This document shows, in pieces, positions 17,829 through 27,539 of a stretch of DNA of 64,000 nt. Both the position numbers and the translations under genes were made by a program. Below the pieces are notes generated by a model. The model saw nothing but the letters and a program-made list of their open reading frames with translations, had not been told where the DNA came from and did no database searches. Source of the DNA: an uncultured Spirochaetaceae bacterium (lineage in GTDB: Bacteria; Spirochaetota; Spirochaetia; Sphaerochaetales; Sphaerochaetaceae). Each line of letters opens with the position of its first letter. Positions within the stretch are counted from its first letter, which is position 1. The stretch lies in the NCBI GenBank assembly GCA_944392965.1, contig CALXYM010000004.1:62001-126000 (forward strand). The letters run 5' to 3'.

Positions 17829-18750
17829 AATCCTTTAATGGGATATCGAAACGCATCCTGTCTCGGGTAAGAATCGTATTGGGGAATATGTTCCTTGCCT
17901 CAGCCTCAAGGATTTTAAGCTCCTCTTTCGAATAACGTGGAGAATAATGCTGCAAACAGAGCATGCCGACATTTCCATCCAGAGCAACCTGAGCAGCTTC
18001 CCCTGCAGTCATATGCTTCTTGCTGTGGGCATCCTCCTTCAAGGATTCATCAAACATCCCTTCACAGAAGAGGATATCACTGTCTTTCACGAATTCAGCT
18101 ATCTCTGGGAAATATGCAGTATCCGTAATATAACTGTATTTCCTTCCTTTCCTCTCTCCTCCCATGACGGCATTGCTTCTTACGACACGTCCATCAGGAA
18201 GGGTTACATCTTCCCCTCTCTGCAATCTACCCCACAGGGGACCTTTGGGAACGCCAAGGGCCTCAGCCTTATCAGGGAAGAACTCTCCCCTCCTCTTCTC
18301 CTCTATGAGGGCATAGCCGAAACAGGGTTTCGTATGATGCAAGGGGAAAGCATGGACGCTGAACTCAGGACGGCTCATCACAAGCCCCTTCTCAACAGGG
18401 ATAACCCTTATCTCGTAGTTGATATACATGTCAAGGAGCTTCCTGTTCTGTTCCACATAGTCCTTCAGTTTCTCCGGTCCGTAGATGTAAAGAGGAGCAT
18501 CCCTGTCAACCTGGCTGGAGAGCATCAGAATCCCGGGCAGTCCCGTGACATGGTCTGCATGCATATGGGAGATGAATATAGCATCTATCTTCTTCCACTT
18601 GAGGTTCAGCATTTTCAGTGATACCTGAGTACCCTCCCCCGCGTCAAATAAGAAAAGCTCTCCATCCCGTCTTACGAGAGAAGAGGTCAAAAACCGCCCG
18701 GGAAGGGGCATCATACCACTTGTACCTATGCTGAATACTTCAAAGTTCAT
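17827..18750 (-). CDS. rnz: Ribonuclease Z (tRNA 3'-processing)
   Basis: A 307-residue metallo-beta-lactamase-fold nuclease. It has the metal motif ISHMHADHVTGLPG, LFDAGEGTQVSL near the N-terminus, HHTKPCFGYALIE (exosite-adjacent), SYITDTAYFP and the C-terminal CLQHYSPRY. RNase Z removes 3' trailers from tRNA precursors. That fits tRNAs here that lack an encoded CCA. It lies 33 bases downstream of the long minus-strand operon, so it may be read through from it. Confidence 0.93.
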   Translation of the reverse strand: MNFEVFSIGTSGMMPLPGRFLTSSLVRRDGELFLFDAGEGTQVSLKMLNLKWKKIDAIFISHMHADHVTGLPGILMLSSQVDRDAPLYIYGPEKLKDYVEQNRKLLDMYINYEIRVIPVEKGLVMSRPEFSVHAFPLHHTKPCFGYALIEEKRRGEFFPDKAEALGVPKGPLWGRLQRGEDVTLPDGRVVRSNAVMGGERKGRKYSYITDTAYFPEIAEFVKDSDILFCEGMFDESLKEDAHSKKHMTAGEAAQVALDGNVGMLCLQHYSPRYSKEELKILEAEARNIFPNTILTRDRMRFDIPLKD

Positions 18751-18783
18751 CTAAGAAAATATAACAGAAGGAGCAGTATTTTT

Positions 18784-19929
18784 CTACTCAGAGGATAATA
18801 TGTTCATAATGCTTACCGTACTCTTTCCCCTTAAAGCAACGGAAAGGCTCAGATAAGAGAAAAGAAGAAGGAGAATATTCAGTAATAGAAGGCTTGGGAC
18901 AGGAACGATGATGTCGAAGGATGTAAGATATGCGTCCAGGGCAGCAAATCCTTTTCTTGATAGGGCTGAGAGTATGGAAGGAGTGAAAAGAGAGAATAAT
19001 AGGGATAACACAAGCCCAATAAGGACGGCAAGGATGACAACGGACATCGTTATCCTCACATACATCCTCTTTATCTCTTTATGACTCATGCCTGAAAGAT
19101 ATAATAAAGCAATATCTCTGGCATCCCTGTCTATATAGGAAAAAGAGATGTTGCCTGCGAAAAACGAGGCAAGAAGAGCAAGAAGCACGAACACCCCGTA
19201 AAGAACGGTAACACTGAGGTTGAGGTTATCGTAGATGGGGGCATAGAGTGTCTTATAAGAGATAGCAGCATACCCTGATGCGATGAGAGATGTAAGTGTC
19301 ACATCAAGATCATCATGATTGAAAAGGACAATCTCCGTATATTCACTCCCATTTAAAGCTGAGAAGGGCACATAGCAGAGACTCTGGTCGAATTCCGTAT
19401 ATCCTGAATCATAAATACCTACAACCGTTGCGAGAATCGGCCTAGACCTCGTCCTGTCCTCCTCATATATGAGGATTGAGAACCTGTCAGAGAAGAAAAG
19501 CTCCAGTTCGGAAGCAATCTTATCGCTTATTATGACAGGATTGATGACATCCTGAGCTGAGGAGTACTCAAGATGAAGCAGTTTTATCCTCTCTGAGGTG
19601 AAATATGAAGAGAAATCGACACCTTTCAAATAAAGCGGCATGCTCCCTGCTTCACTGAAAGAGAGTGATCCTGCTTCACGTACATGGAACACGTCAGCCT
19701 CGACATCGCCTTCGTAATGTCCTTCTATCCGGATATCCCCAGCTCCGAGCTGAATCAGTATGTTCTCTATTCCAGAGGTCATGCTGAGGATGAATATGAG
19801 AGAAAAATTAAGGATGAATGAGACAAGCAGAACCAGAAGAGCGGGAGAGATTACCGACGCCTTGTACCTGAAAGGCATTGAGAGGCCAATCTTCCTCTTC
19901 ATGTAAAAAGAAAGATCAGAGCTTTTCAA
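18784..19929 (-). CDS. ABC transporter permease, FtsX/LolC type (second)
   Basis: A 381-residue permease with one N-terminal membrane helix (about 27-50), a large extracytoplasmic domain (about 55-245) and three C-terminal helices with the FtsX-domain pattern (ARDIALLYLSGMSHKEIKRM is the cytoplasmic coupling loop). With the ATPase and the other permease it forms a LolCDE-like exporter, a family that extracts lipoproteins or supports envelope processes. It overlaps the ATPase gene by 14 bases and is the last gene of the long operon. Confidence 0.85.
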   Translation of the reverse strand: MKSSDLSFYMKRKIGLSMPFRYKASVISPALLVLLVSFILNFSLIFILSMTSGIENILIQLGAGDIRIEGHYEGDVEADVFHVREAGSLSFSEAGSMPLYLKGVDFSSYFTSERIKLLHLEYSSAQDVINPVIISDKIASELELFFSDRFSILIYEEDRTRSRPILATVVGIYDSGYTEFDQSLCYVPFSALNGSEYTEIVLFNHDDLDVTLTSLIASGYAAISYKTLYAPIYDNLNLSVTVLYGVFVLLALLASFFAGNISFSYIDRDARDIALLYLSGMSHKEIKRMYVRITMSVVILAVLIGLVLSLLFSLFTPSILSALSRKGFAALDAYLTSFDIIVPVPSLLLLNILLLLFSYLSLSVALRGKSTVSIMNILSSE

Positions 19930-20587
19930 GAATTCCCCCTTTCAGGACATACCTGTTTTCCGTCTTCCTGCTCAGGTCCACATCATGAGTAACGATGATG
20001 AATGCCTTTCCTGACAGGAAAGGGCTTGAGAAAAGAAGATTCTCCACTGAAGCCTTAGATTCCTCATCAAGACTACCAGTAGGCTCATCAAGAAAGATCA
20101 AACCTGCACCACTTGAAACGGCGCGGGCTATCGCAGTCCGCTGCCTCTCCCCTCCAGAAAGCTCCTTCGGACGATGATGCATCCTCTCCCCCAGTCCGAC
20201 ACTTTCAAGAAGCGATTCAGCCCTCTCCCGGGCCTCCTTCCTGCTAAATCCCGCGATGCTTAAAGTGAGCAAGATATTTTCAAGGGCTGAGAAATCCTCG
20301 AAGAGCAATGAGTTCTGGAATACGAAACCTATGGATTTCCGTCTCAGCTGTACTAAATCGGAAGGGGTGAAATCATCACTGTCCTTTCCGTAATAACATA
20401 TCTTTCCTCCACTCTTTTTATCTAGGAGTGCAAGGAGATTCAACAGGGTACTCTTACCGCTACCACTTTTTCCCACTATGGAACAGCTCTCTCCTTCCTT
20501 AATGGAGAAATCAAGTCCCTTTATTATCTCAAGATCTCCATAGCTCTTTCTTAAATCCATAGCTTCCAGAATCACGGTATTATCCAT
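19916..20587 (-). CDS. ABC transporter ATPase, LolD type
   Basis: A 223-residue nucleotide-binding subunit. Walker A is VGKSGSGKST, the Q-loop is FVFQNSLLF, the ABC signature is LSGGERQRTAIARAV and Walker B is LIFLDEPTGSLDE. The size and the absence of extra domains match the LolD/MacB-type ATPases that power FtsX-like permeases. It lies between the two permease genes with overlaps of 14 and 8 bases, so the three proteins form a complex. Confidence 0.93.
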   Translation of the reverse strand: MDNTVILEAMDLRKSYGDLEIIKGLDFSIKEGESCSIVGKSGSGKSTLLNLLALLDKKSGGKICYYGKDSDDFTPSDLVQLRRKSIGFVFQNSLLFEDFSALENILLTLSIAGFSRKEARERAESLLESVGLGERMHHRPKELSGGERQRTAIARAVSSGAGLIFLDEPTGSLDEESKASVENLLFSSPFLSGKAFIIVTHDVDLSRKTENRYVLKGGILEKL

Positions 20588-21647
20588 GCATGACCTCCAT
20601 TATGCTTCTTTTCTCATCCTTCTTATAGAGGGCAAGGAATATCGTGAACGCTGTGATGATGAAAAAGACTATGCTCACCACGAAGAAAAGGCCGTAGTCT
20701 ATGTACATCGTAGCGTGATATCCTGCTAATAACCGTAAAATATGGGAAAAGAGTACTATTCCAATCTCCTGCAGCACGATGGCAAGAAGCAGTCCGGAAA
20801 AGAGGATCAGGAGAAAGGATGATATGAATATGAAGTAAGTCTTCCCTCTGGTACAACCTATGATCAGAAGTTCCAGGCGTTCTTTCTTCTTGTTCTTCAA
20901 GAATATCCTCACCTCCCCCCGTATTTCCACATAGACGATGACAAGAAGGATGGCAAGGACCATGAACATCATGATATTCTCCAGAGCAAAAGCGGAATAG
21001 AGAGTACTCTCACTCTCTTTCCAGGTCCTGAATGAGGTAAAACCCGCATTTTCCAGAGGAGAGGTGTCATCAGTACCTTTGACTGCGACATACTCCTTCG
21101 CATCCGCAGGAGCGCCTTCATAAGGCATGAAAGCATGCATGTTATCAAATTCACCGGAAAGGGCCGTGTAATAGACACCACTCGGGACGATGCTGAGGTT
21201 AACAGGAATGCTCCGTCCTCCACGCCGTGTTAGTGTGGAGAAATCAACCGTCTCAGATGGCATTCTCATATAAAACCCATATGGTACCAGAAGGGATGAT
21301 CCTGATCCAAAGAGCACGTTTACTCCCCCTTTGTATCCATCATCGACATATCTTATGTTAAACGCCTCCCCGTTTAAAAGAGCATACCCCTCCTTGTAAT
21401 GGAACACGGTATACCCAGGATACAGAGCACTGACATCCGCCAGAGAAGCATCCTCTACAATGATATCAAAACTCCTGATATCCCTTATCAGTGTAAAACG
21501 GGAGGACTGAAGCATATCCATCACGGCCAGGATGATCATGAGCACCGCCATGCTGAGAGCAAAGGAGAGGGCTATCTTGACAGAAGATGCCCGATGCCTG
21601 TTAAAGCGTGAGAATGAATATCTTCTTATAAGAGTGAAGGTGTTCAT
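20580..21647 (-). CDS. ABC transporter permease, FtsX/LolC type (first)
   Basis: A 355-residue permease with the same layout as its partner: a helix at about 27-46, an extracytoplasmic region up to about residue 215, and three C-terminal helices. The coupling loop is KNKKKERLELLIIGCTRGKT. The two permeases are diverged from each other, which suggests a LolC/LolE-like heterodimer. It overlaps the upstream secreted-protein gene by 4 bases (ATGA-type), so they are probably translated together. Confidence 0.82.
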   Translation of the reverse strand: MNTFTLIRRYSFSRFNRHRASSVKIALSFALSMAVLMIILAVMDMLQSSRFTLIRDIRSFDIIVEDASLADVSALYPGYTVFHYKEGYALLNGEAFNIRYVDDGYKGGVNVLFGSGSSLLVPYGFYMRMPSETVDFSTLTRRGGRSIPVNLSIVPSGVYYTALSGEFDNMHAFMPYEGAPADAKEYVAVKGTDDTSPLENAGFTSFRTWKESESTLYSAFALENIMMFMVLAILLVIVYVEIRGEVRIFLKNKKKERLELLIIGCTRGKTYFIFISSFLLILFSGLLLAIVLQEIGIVLFSHILRLLAGYHATMYIDYGLFFVVSIVFFIITAFTIFLALYKKDEKRSIMEVMHG

Positions 21648-22531
21648 GTAAACGTCCTTATATTCCTTATCGTCCTGCCATCCATGTCATAGCTGATTAT
21701 CGCATAAAGTTTTCCATCCTGGTAGCGGTTTTCCTGAACACCTTCATCGCTGTATTCCACTGTTCTTAAAAGAATTCCATCCGTGAGGTACTCCACTTCT
21801 TTCAGAACCGATGACTCATAGCGTCTAATAATTTCCGATGAGGATGAGACGCTTCTCTCCTCCGCAAGCTCTCCATCCTCATCATAGGAGTAAGTTGTGA
21901 TAAGATCCCCTTCAACGGCTTTAAGCAGTCTTCCATTTCCAGAATATGTACGTTCCACACCATCATCCTCAAACACAGTCACACTACCATCATCGTTTCT
22001 GGTAACGTTGCCCTCTCCGATTGTCTGAACGATATTGACATCATCCTGGATCATGTATTCCCCTCCGCCGTCGGAGAAATAAAAGGAATCATCATTGAAT
22101 ATGAAGCTGTTCGTGAGACTATCCACACGGACAAGGTTCTTATCCGAATCATAATAATATGAAGAGAACTGTATGATCTCATCCCCCCTAGAAAGAGACG
22201 AGGAGAGAAGAAGACCGCTCTCTGAATAGTTGTTGCGTCTTACCTCCTCTCCTCGTGATTCCCCTATGATACGGTTCTCATCATCAAGCTGATAAACTGT
22301 CTCCTCACCCTGTTCTGTTATCACATACCCCCCATCGGTAAGGACTTTCCGTCTCACTTCTACGCCGTCATGGTACAATATCTCGTTTCCATTCTGAACG
22401 GAAAGCTCATAGCCGGAGGATGTGAGAGCATCCTTTTCATCCAAGGCCATGGCAAGAGCATTGCTTTCGTAAACCATAGCAAAGGCATAAAGGGGTAGTG
22501 AAAGCATGAGAAGGACAAGGAACTTTCTCAA
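21644..22531 (-). CDS. Secreted beta-repeat protein, unknown
   Basis: A 295-residue protein with a signal peptide (LVLLMLSLPLYAFA, cleaved near residue 18) and no lipobox Cys. The mature part is made of short beta-hairpin repeats of the YD/MORN-like kind, e.g. GEGNVTRNDDGSVTVFEDDG and TTYSYDEDGELAEERS, at roughly 20-residue spacing. It overlaps ftsY by 4 bases and the first permease gene by 4 bases, so it may be a periplasmic partner or client of the LolCDE-like exporter. I do not recognise a named family. Confidence 0.7.
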   Translation of the reverse strand: MRKFLVLLMLSLPLYAFAMVYESNALAMALDEKDALTSSGYELSVQNGNEILYHDGVEVRRKVLTDGGYVITEQGEETVYQLDDENRIIGESRGEEVRRNNYSESGLLLSSSLSRGDEIIQFSSYYYDSDKNLVRVDSLTNSFIFNDDSFYFSDGGGEYMIQDDVNIVQTIGEGNVTRNDDGSVTVFEDDGVERTYSGNGRLLKAVEGDLITTYSYDEDGELAEERSVSSSSEIIRRYESSVLKEVEYLTDGILLRTVEYSDEGVQENRYQDGKLYAIISYDMDGRTIRNIRTFT

Positions 22532-23412
22532 TTAAGGCCTACCAGAGCGTTTAAGAACTCTTCCTTGTCAAAAGGCCTGATATCATCATAGCCTTCTCCT
22601 GTACATACGAATGCAATAGGAACATCAAGAAGCTTTCCTATCTGCACAAGAGCCCCTCCCTTTGCAAGGCTGTCATACTTCGTAAGGATTATTCCCGAAA
22701 GGGGAACAACCTGATTGAAAAGCATGGCCTGAGAAAGCCCGTTCTGGCCTGTCGTCGCATCTATGACGAGAAAACGATAATAGTTCTCCTCCTTGATGCC
22801 CTTCGCTTTTATGACCTTGTCTATCTTTCCCAGCTCCTTCAACAGGTTCTCCTTGTTATGCATTCTTCCTGCTGTATCCACAAGGATAAGATTCTCCCCC
22901 TGGGCCCGTGCACTGGTGATCGCATCAAAAACGACAGCCCCCGGATCTGATCCGGTCTTCTGCTTCACTATTCTCATGTTCAGCCTGGAAGCATGTATCT
23001 CCAGCTGATCGACAGCAGCGGCACGGAACGTATCCGCGGCTGCAAGAAGAACGTGATTGCCCTTCTTTGTATACATCTTTGCAAGTTTTGCTATTGTCGT
23101 GGTCTTTCCAACACCGTTCACCCCGAGCATCATGAAAACACTCGGATCCTCACTCGATCTGCTGACAGGGGGATCAAGAGTTTTCAAATATGGTGATAAA
23201 AGGCTCTTCATGAGACTCTGGAGATCCTCACTCGTAGCCTTCTCCTCCTTGGCCTTCTTTCTCAGGGCCTCAGTTATCTCCTCGGTAAGCCTTGCACCGA
23301 GATCCCCCTCGATAAGAGTATCCTCCAGTTCCTCGAAAAAGGACTCATCTATCTTTCTAGTCGTGAAAAGACTTTTCAACTTTTCACCGAATTTCTTAAA
23401 GAATGCCATCAC
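22528..23412 (-). CDS. ftsY: Signal recognition particle receptor
   Basis: A 294-residue SRP-type GTPase that docks ribosome-SRP complexes at the membrane. The N domain is residues 1-85. The G domain shows GVNGVGKTTTIAKLA, the DTFRAAAVDQL segment, DTAGRMHNKENL, ILTKYDSLAKGG and a C-terminal ALVGLN. The acidic A domain of the E. coli protein is absent, as in many other phyla; the short basic start FFKKFGEKLKSLF could bind lipid. It is co-transcribed with prfB and envelope genes. Confidence 0.95.
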   Translation of the reverse strand: MMAFFKKFGEKLKSLFTTRKIDESFFEELEDTLIEGDLGARLTEEITEALRKKAKEEKATSEDLQSLMKSLLSPYLKTLDPPVSRSSEDPSVFMMLGVNGVGKTTTIAKLAKMYTKKGNHVLLAAADTFRAAAVDQLEIHASRLNMRIVKQKTGSDPGAVVFDAITSARAQGENLILVDTAGRMHNKENLLKELGKIDKVIKAKGIKEENYYRFLVIDATTGQNGLSQAMLFNQVVPLSGIILTKYDSLAKGGALVQIGKLLDVPIAFVCTGEGYDDIRPFDKEEFLNALVGLN

Positions 23413-23417
23413 TCCTC

Positions 23418-24656
23418 CTAAATTCCATATCCCAGCGCATCCCTATATTCAAAGAGCGCGGTAACCGTTCTTATAAGCTCCACCACACTTACTCCCCTTG
23501 CTATTGTAGAGACCGGAGTAAGATTCAGTGAATAGATATCTGATACTACATCAACGGCAACTGAAGCACCATATGTTAAGAGAGTCACGAGAAGATGCGT
23601 ATAGAACTCCCCCTTCTTATCCTCAAGGCGGGCCGGATCATAAAGCGAGGACGGCAGAAGAGCTGCAACAACGCTATGCTCCCCCTCGTCCGACTGGATT
23701 GTCCTCGTCTCGTAACCATCCTTGTTGACGATCAGAGAGAAGGGATAGGTCGTTTCACTGACATATCCATTCATTACTTTCTCTCCCTGATAGTATATCT
23801 CATCCGTATATGGAATGGTAGAGATAAAAAGAGGTACGCTCCTGACCTTTTCAAGCTCATACTCTATTATCTCAATGTTCTCATCCACCATCACATCAAG
23901 AGTGAGCGGAATGAAGGATGGACTGGATATCTCCAGATGCCTGAGTCCGAACGGCAGGACCATGTACTCACCGTATCGCTCAGCAGCATTTCCATCCACA
24001 CTCACACTCGCCATCGTGTTGCCGTTCAGCCGAGCAAGTGCGTATAGTCCACCTCTGTAACGCAGAAGAAGATAGGATAGTATCTCCTGCTGAGCATCAC
24101 TCTCAACATATTCAGAGAACAGAAAATGGAAAATCCTCTGCCCTTCAAGATATATTTCAACCGAATAGAGACCATCTTCTTCCCTGACACTTATATAATA
24201 AAGCTCATCGAGATCATATAACAGCTTCGTATATGCCAGTGCAGCCTCATCGGAGGATGCTATGAAAGCGACGTCCTCATCGGAAGGAGAAAGGGGGACG
24301 ATCTCAACCTCATAAGATGAGGTGTCCACACTCTGAGGAGAGAGAGTGGATACATCTGCCTCCCTCCTTATGAGATCCGAAACTTCCTTCTCCCAGTCCA
24401 TCTGAGCATTCTCCTCATCCCTTTTTACAGCCTGAGAGAGGAGATCCTCATTGCCGATCTCTCTTGCTGCGAATTCGATAAGACGGGGAAAATTCTCCAC
24501 GTACGGAACCGGAGCCTCCGAATCCGTGACAATTCCCACCCTGTAGGACGCGGCACTAAGGGAGGGAATCAGGAAAAAAAATATCAACAGGAGAAGAAAA
24601 TTACTCCTCTTTCTGCCAGTGAAGATAGCTTTCGATAAAGTCATCAATATCCCCAT
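23418..24656 (-). CDS. Exported envelope protein with PEGA-like domain
   Basis: A 412-residue protein with an N-terminal membrane/signal segment (SNFLLLLIFFFLIPSLSAAS, residues 18-37). Residues about 195-320 contain strands typical of PEGA-like beta domains (ASVSVDGNAAERYGEYMVLP and TYPFSLIVNKDGYETRTI). A hydrophobic stretch at about 350-380 may be membrane-associated. The frame begins inside the end of prfB: the ATG at 24656 gives a 56-base overlap, and a second ATG at 24644 is equally possible. Neither has a strong ribosome site, so translation is probably coupled to prfB termination. Function unknown. Confidence 0.65.
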   Translation of the reverse strand: MGILMTLSKAIFTGRKRSNFLLLLIFFFLIPSLSAASYRVGIVTDSEAPVPYVENFPRLIEFAAREIGNEDLLSQAVKRDEENAQMDWEKEVSDLIRREADVSTLSPQSVDTSSYEVEIVPLSPSDEDVAFIASSDEAALAYTKLLYDLDELYYISVREEDGLYSVEIYLEGQRIFHFLFSEYVESDAQQEILSYLLLRYRGGLYALARLNGNTMASVSVDGNAAERYGEYMVLPFGLRHLEISSPSFIPLTLDVMVDENIEIIEYELEKVRSVPLFISTIPYTDEIYYQGEKVMNGYVSETTYPFSLIVNKDGYETRTIQSDEGEHSVVAALLPSSLYDPARLEDKKGEFYTHLLVTLLTYGASVAVDVVSDIYSLNLTPVSTIARGVSVVELIRTVTALFEYRDALGYGI

Positions 24657-25699
24657 CCATGACAGCCTGGATGTTTCCCGTACTGTAATTGGTACGATGA
24701 TCCTTCACCAGAGTATAAGGCTGGAAAACGTAGCTTCTTATCTGGCTACCCCATGCGATGTCCTTCTTTGCAATCGCATTCTTCTCCTTCTCCTTCTCCC
24801 TTTCCCTCTGGTAGTACTCATATAGCTTACTTCTGAGCATCTTGAATGCCATCTCCTTATTCATGAGCTGGCTCCGCTCATTCTGACACTGTACGACTAT
24901 CCCCGTGGCATAGTGAGTGATTCTCACAGCACTGTCGGTCTTATTGACATGCTGACCGCCAGCTCCTCCCGCACGGTATGTATCAAGACGGTAATCCTCT
25001 GGTTTGATGTCTATCTCGATATTATCATCGACCTCAGCAGAGCAGTACACGCTAGAAAAGGATGTGTGTCGCCTCTTTTGCGCATCAAAGGGGCTGATCC
25101 TCACAAGACGGTGAACTCCAGCCTCTCCCTTGAGATAGCCGAAAGCATAAGGCCCATCAACCTTGATGGTCACACTCTTGATTCCTCCCTCGTTCTCCTC
25201 CATATCGAGGATCTCACTCTTGAAACCATGCCTTTCAGTCCACCTGAGATACATCCTCATAAGCATGCTTGCCCAGTCGGATGCCTCCGTACCGCCGGCT
25301 CCTGAGTGTATCGAGAGATAGAGGTTGTTCCTGTCGAACTCCCCATCGAGGAGGGTCTTTGTCTTTAGAGGCTTGAACTTTTCTGAAAGAGCTGTGATCT
25401 GGGCCTCAAGCTCAGCTCTCAGGTCCTCATCATCTTCGGCACTGTAAAGTTCTATGAGCTCTCCAAGCTCATCTATTTCCCCGATGATCTCCTTCCATGG
25501 ATAATAACTGTCCTTGAGCGCGTTGAGTCTCTGGTAAGTCTTCTCCGCAGCATCCTTGTCATTCCAGAAATCTGGAGAGAGGGTCTTCTCCTCTTCCTCT
25601 TTTATCTTATTCTCAACCCCGCTCTCTTCAAAGACGCCTCCATACTTGGTAGGCTTCTTCTTTTACGGTATCAAATTCTGCTCTGTTCTCTAAAAACAT
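24601..25699 (-). CDS. prfB: Peptide chain release factor 2, programmed +1 frameshift
   Basis: The gene is in two frames. The ATG at 25699 (AAGGAG upstream) gives a 23-residue start ending in CTT and then TGA at 25630-25628. A +1 shift there continues into the main frame down to 24601, for 365 residues in all, the same as E. coli RF2. The main frame has SIHSGAGGTEASDWASML, the RF2-specific SPF tripeptide (RISPFDAQKRRHTS) that reads UGA/UAA, and the RAGGAGGQHVNKTDSAVR loop with GGQ, which triggers peptide release. The frameshift makes synthesis depend on low RF2. Any annotation that begins at an internal Met misses the first third. Confidence 0.95.
25628..25640 (-). other. RF2 autoregulatory frameshift site
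   Basis: On the minus strand the sequence is GGAGG CGT CTT TGA A: a Shine-Dalgarno-like GGAGG three bases before the slippery CTT and the in-frame stop TGA. The spacing is as in the E. coli prfB site (AGGGGG TAT CTT TGA C), but the base after TGA is A rather than C. Confidence 0.93.
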
Positions 25700-25703
25700 A
25701 ATA

Positions 25704-27536
25704 TCACTCCTTACTTTTATTCTCTGTGCTTCTGAGTATCAGCTTGAACATGAAGCTCTCGCCCTTTTTCCCAGAGAAGGGAAAAGAGAACGTAAACTTG
25801 TTATATAGGTTAAAGCTCTCCTTGCCAAGTACCGTGAACTGGCTCTGCTTACGTACATCCTGTTTCACAGAAAATGGGCTTGTGCTGGTAAACACGAGCT
25901 GAACATCACTTCTCTCACTGAAAGCCCTCATCGTCTTTATATTATCAAGGGAACCGAGAAGCATTGCCCTGTTCTGTTCCTGACTCAGGTTAAGCTGGTC
26001 GGGAAGCATCAGAAAGCAGTTGAGGGAATATATGGCATCCGAGGCATCCTCTTTCAACGTCAATACGCTCTCAAGACTGAAAGTCTGATTCCTTAGCTTA
26101 TAATGTTTCTCAAGATTGAAAGGAAGGGTATCCTCCTTCAAAGAGAAGAGGTAATCACTCCTAGTCTTATTGAGCACCTCAACAGCGAATTTATGATGTT
26201 TGCTCTTGAATATTCTACCATTTAGTGTGATGGTATCGGAGAAGGAATGCTTCATGCTCCTGATCTCTGTGCCCTTCTCAAATTGGGATTTCGCGTCTAT
26301 CACGTTCATGAGCTTATCCATCAGGTCAAACTCGATTACAGAACCACCAAAGGGAGAATAGACTGTGGTGAAGTTCTGGTTACGGGAAAAATAATTACCC
26401 TCCCCATAGTCCTCAAGTTCCGCCTCCGCGGGAAGAGCCATCTCACTAGCGGTATAAAGCATCTTCTCAACATTCAAAAGAGAGTGCCAGAAAATCTCCC
26501 TCTCACTCGTTCTGAGCGGTCCGCACTGGGGATCGAATAGGAAGAGAGGACCTGAACCCGCATTTGCGATATGATCCTCACAGAACCTCTTTATGTCCCT
26601 ATCCTTTTTGAACGAGGAAAGAGCGTCACTGACATAAAAGAGCCTGTTCAGGAGATAACGATTCGTCCCGTCCTTGACGAATATCTCATTGAAAGACGAA
26701 AGACCAAGTGTGGAAGCATCCCTTCCATACCATCCCGAATCAAGATAACATGGTCCTCTGGCCTCGAATTCGGAGACGTTTATCAGCGTCCCTTCTCTCT
26801 TCTTCACGAGATCAACGATGAAGGGGAAAAGGGCTGAAGCATCCTCATCATCTTCTACAGAGAGGGCCATTCCCTGCAAAAGCTGGTCAAGATTGATGAA
26901 GAGAAAAACATCCTCATCATCACCAAGCGAAGAAATCATATCCTCCACACCTTTTTTCAGGATGGAGAAACTTATCTCTGCCTGTGCGTATTTTGATATC
27001 AGGGAAGAAAGCACATCGGAAATCGGAATGATCTTGATTCTCTTTCCCAATTCGTTCATGATCGAGCATTCATGGAAGAGCACGCTCTTGCTCGTGGCCT
27101 TATAGCTGGAGATTGCAACGGAGGAGAGGGCACAGTTGGAGAGCGTGGATATGAACTGAGGAGACCAGATCTGACCATAGAAGAATGCCGTATGGGCCTT
27201 GCTTCCGTATGTCTTTCGAATGAATGTCGTCATCTTCTCTATCTGCCGTCCCCTGTCTTTTGGAAGGTTAAGCCCGATTATCGATTGACTGTAGCTGCCG
27301 CTGAGGATCTCCAAATCTCCCCTCTTGCAGAGTGCGGAGAGTAACATGTTAATCTCAGGATTGAAGCTCTCGAAATACTTCATCACCCCACTCGACTGAT
27401 AGAGGTTGAACCTCACTCCTTCACTGTTATAGAGGAAACGGAGAACAGGCTGGTATATGAGTGAAAGCGCCCGTTTAAAAGCGGGCGCGGGAGCTGAATT
27501 ACTAAGCGTCGTATACATGCCTAGTGCTACTTTCAC
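25704..27536 (-). CDS. Glycoside hydrolase family 57-like protein (4-alpha-glucanotransferase homologue)
   Basis: A 610-residue protein whose N-terminal half has the layout of GH57 alpha-glucanotransferases: LGMYTTLSNS at the start, FNLYQSSGVMKYFESFNPEI, RGDLEILSGSYSQSIIGLN and GRQIEKMTTFIRK. The C-terminal half (about 330-610) is the beta-rich region of the DUF1925/1926 type. GH57 enzymes rebuild alpha-1,4-glucans. Oddity: the segment that should carry the catalytic nucleophile (Trp-x-Pro/Thr-Glu) reads FFYGQIWSPQF, with Gln, and the HQP motif at the N-terminus is missing. It may be inactive or a divergent regulator. It sits between rnfB (3-base gap) and prfB (4-base gap). Confidence 0.6.
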   Translation of the reverse strand: MKVALGMYTTLSNSAPAPAFKRALSLIYQPVLRFLYNSEGVRFNLYQSSGVMKYFESFNPEINMLLSALCKRGDLEILSGSYSQSIIGLNLPKDRGRQIEKMTTFIRKTYGSKAHTAFFYGQIWSPQFISTLSNCALSSVAISSYKATSKSVLFHECSIMNELGKRIKIIPISDVLSSLISKYAQAEISFSILKKGVEDMISSLGDDEDVFLFINLDQLLQGMALSVEDDEDASALFPFIVDLVKKREGTLINVSEFEARGPCYLDSGWYGRDASTLGLSSFNEIFVKDGTNRYLLNRLFYVSDALSSFKKDRDIKRFCEDHIANAGSGPLFLFDPQCGPLRTSEREIFWHSLLNVEKMLYTASEMALPAEAELEDYGEGNYFSRNQNFTTVYSPFGGSVIEFDLMDKLMNVIDAKSQFEKGTEIRSMKHSFSDTITLNGRIFKSKHHKFAVEVLNKTRSDYLFSLKEDTLPFNLEKHYKLRNQTFSLESVLTLKEDASDAIYSLNCFLMLPDQLNLSQEQNRAMLLGSLDNIKTMRAFSERSDVQLVFTSTSPFSVKQDVRKQSQFTVLGKESFNLYNKFTFSFPFSGKKGESFMFKLILRSTENKSKE

Positions 27537-27539
27537 ATC

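Noticed and set aside
17947-18621. A 224-codon plus-strand frame opposite RNase Z
   Set aside because: Its codons are the complement of conserved RNase Z motifs, and no start signal is seen.
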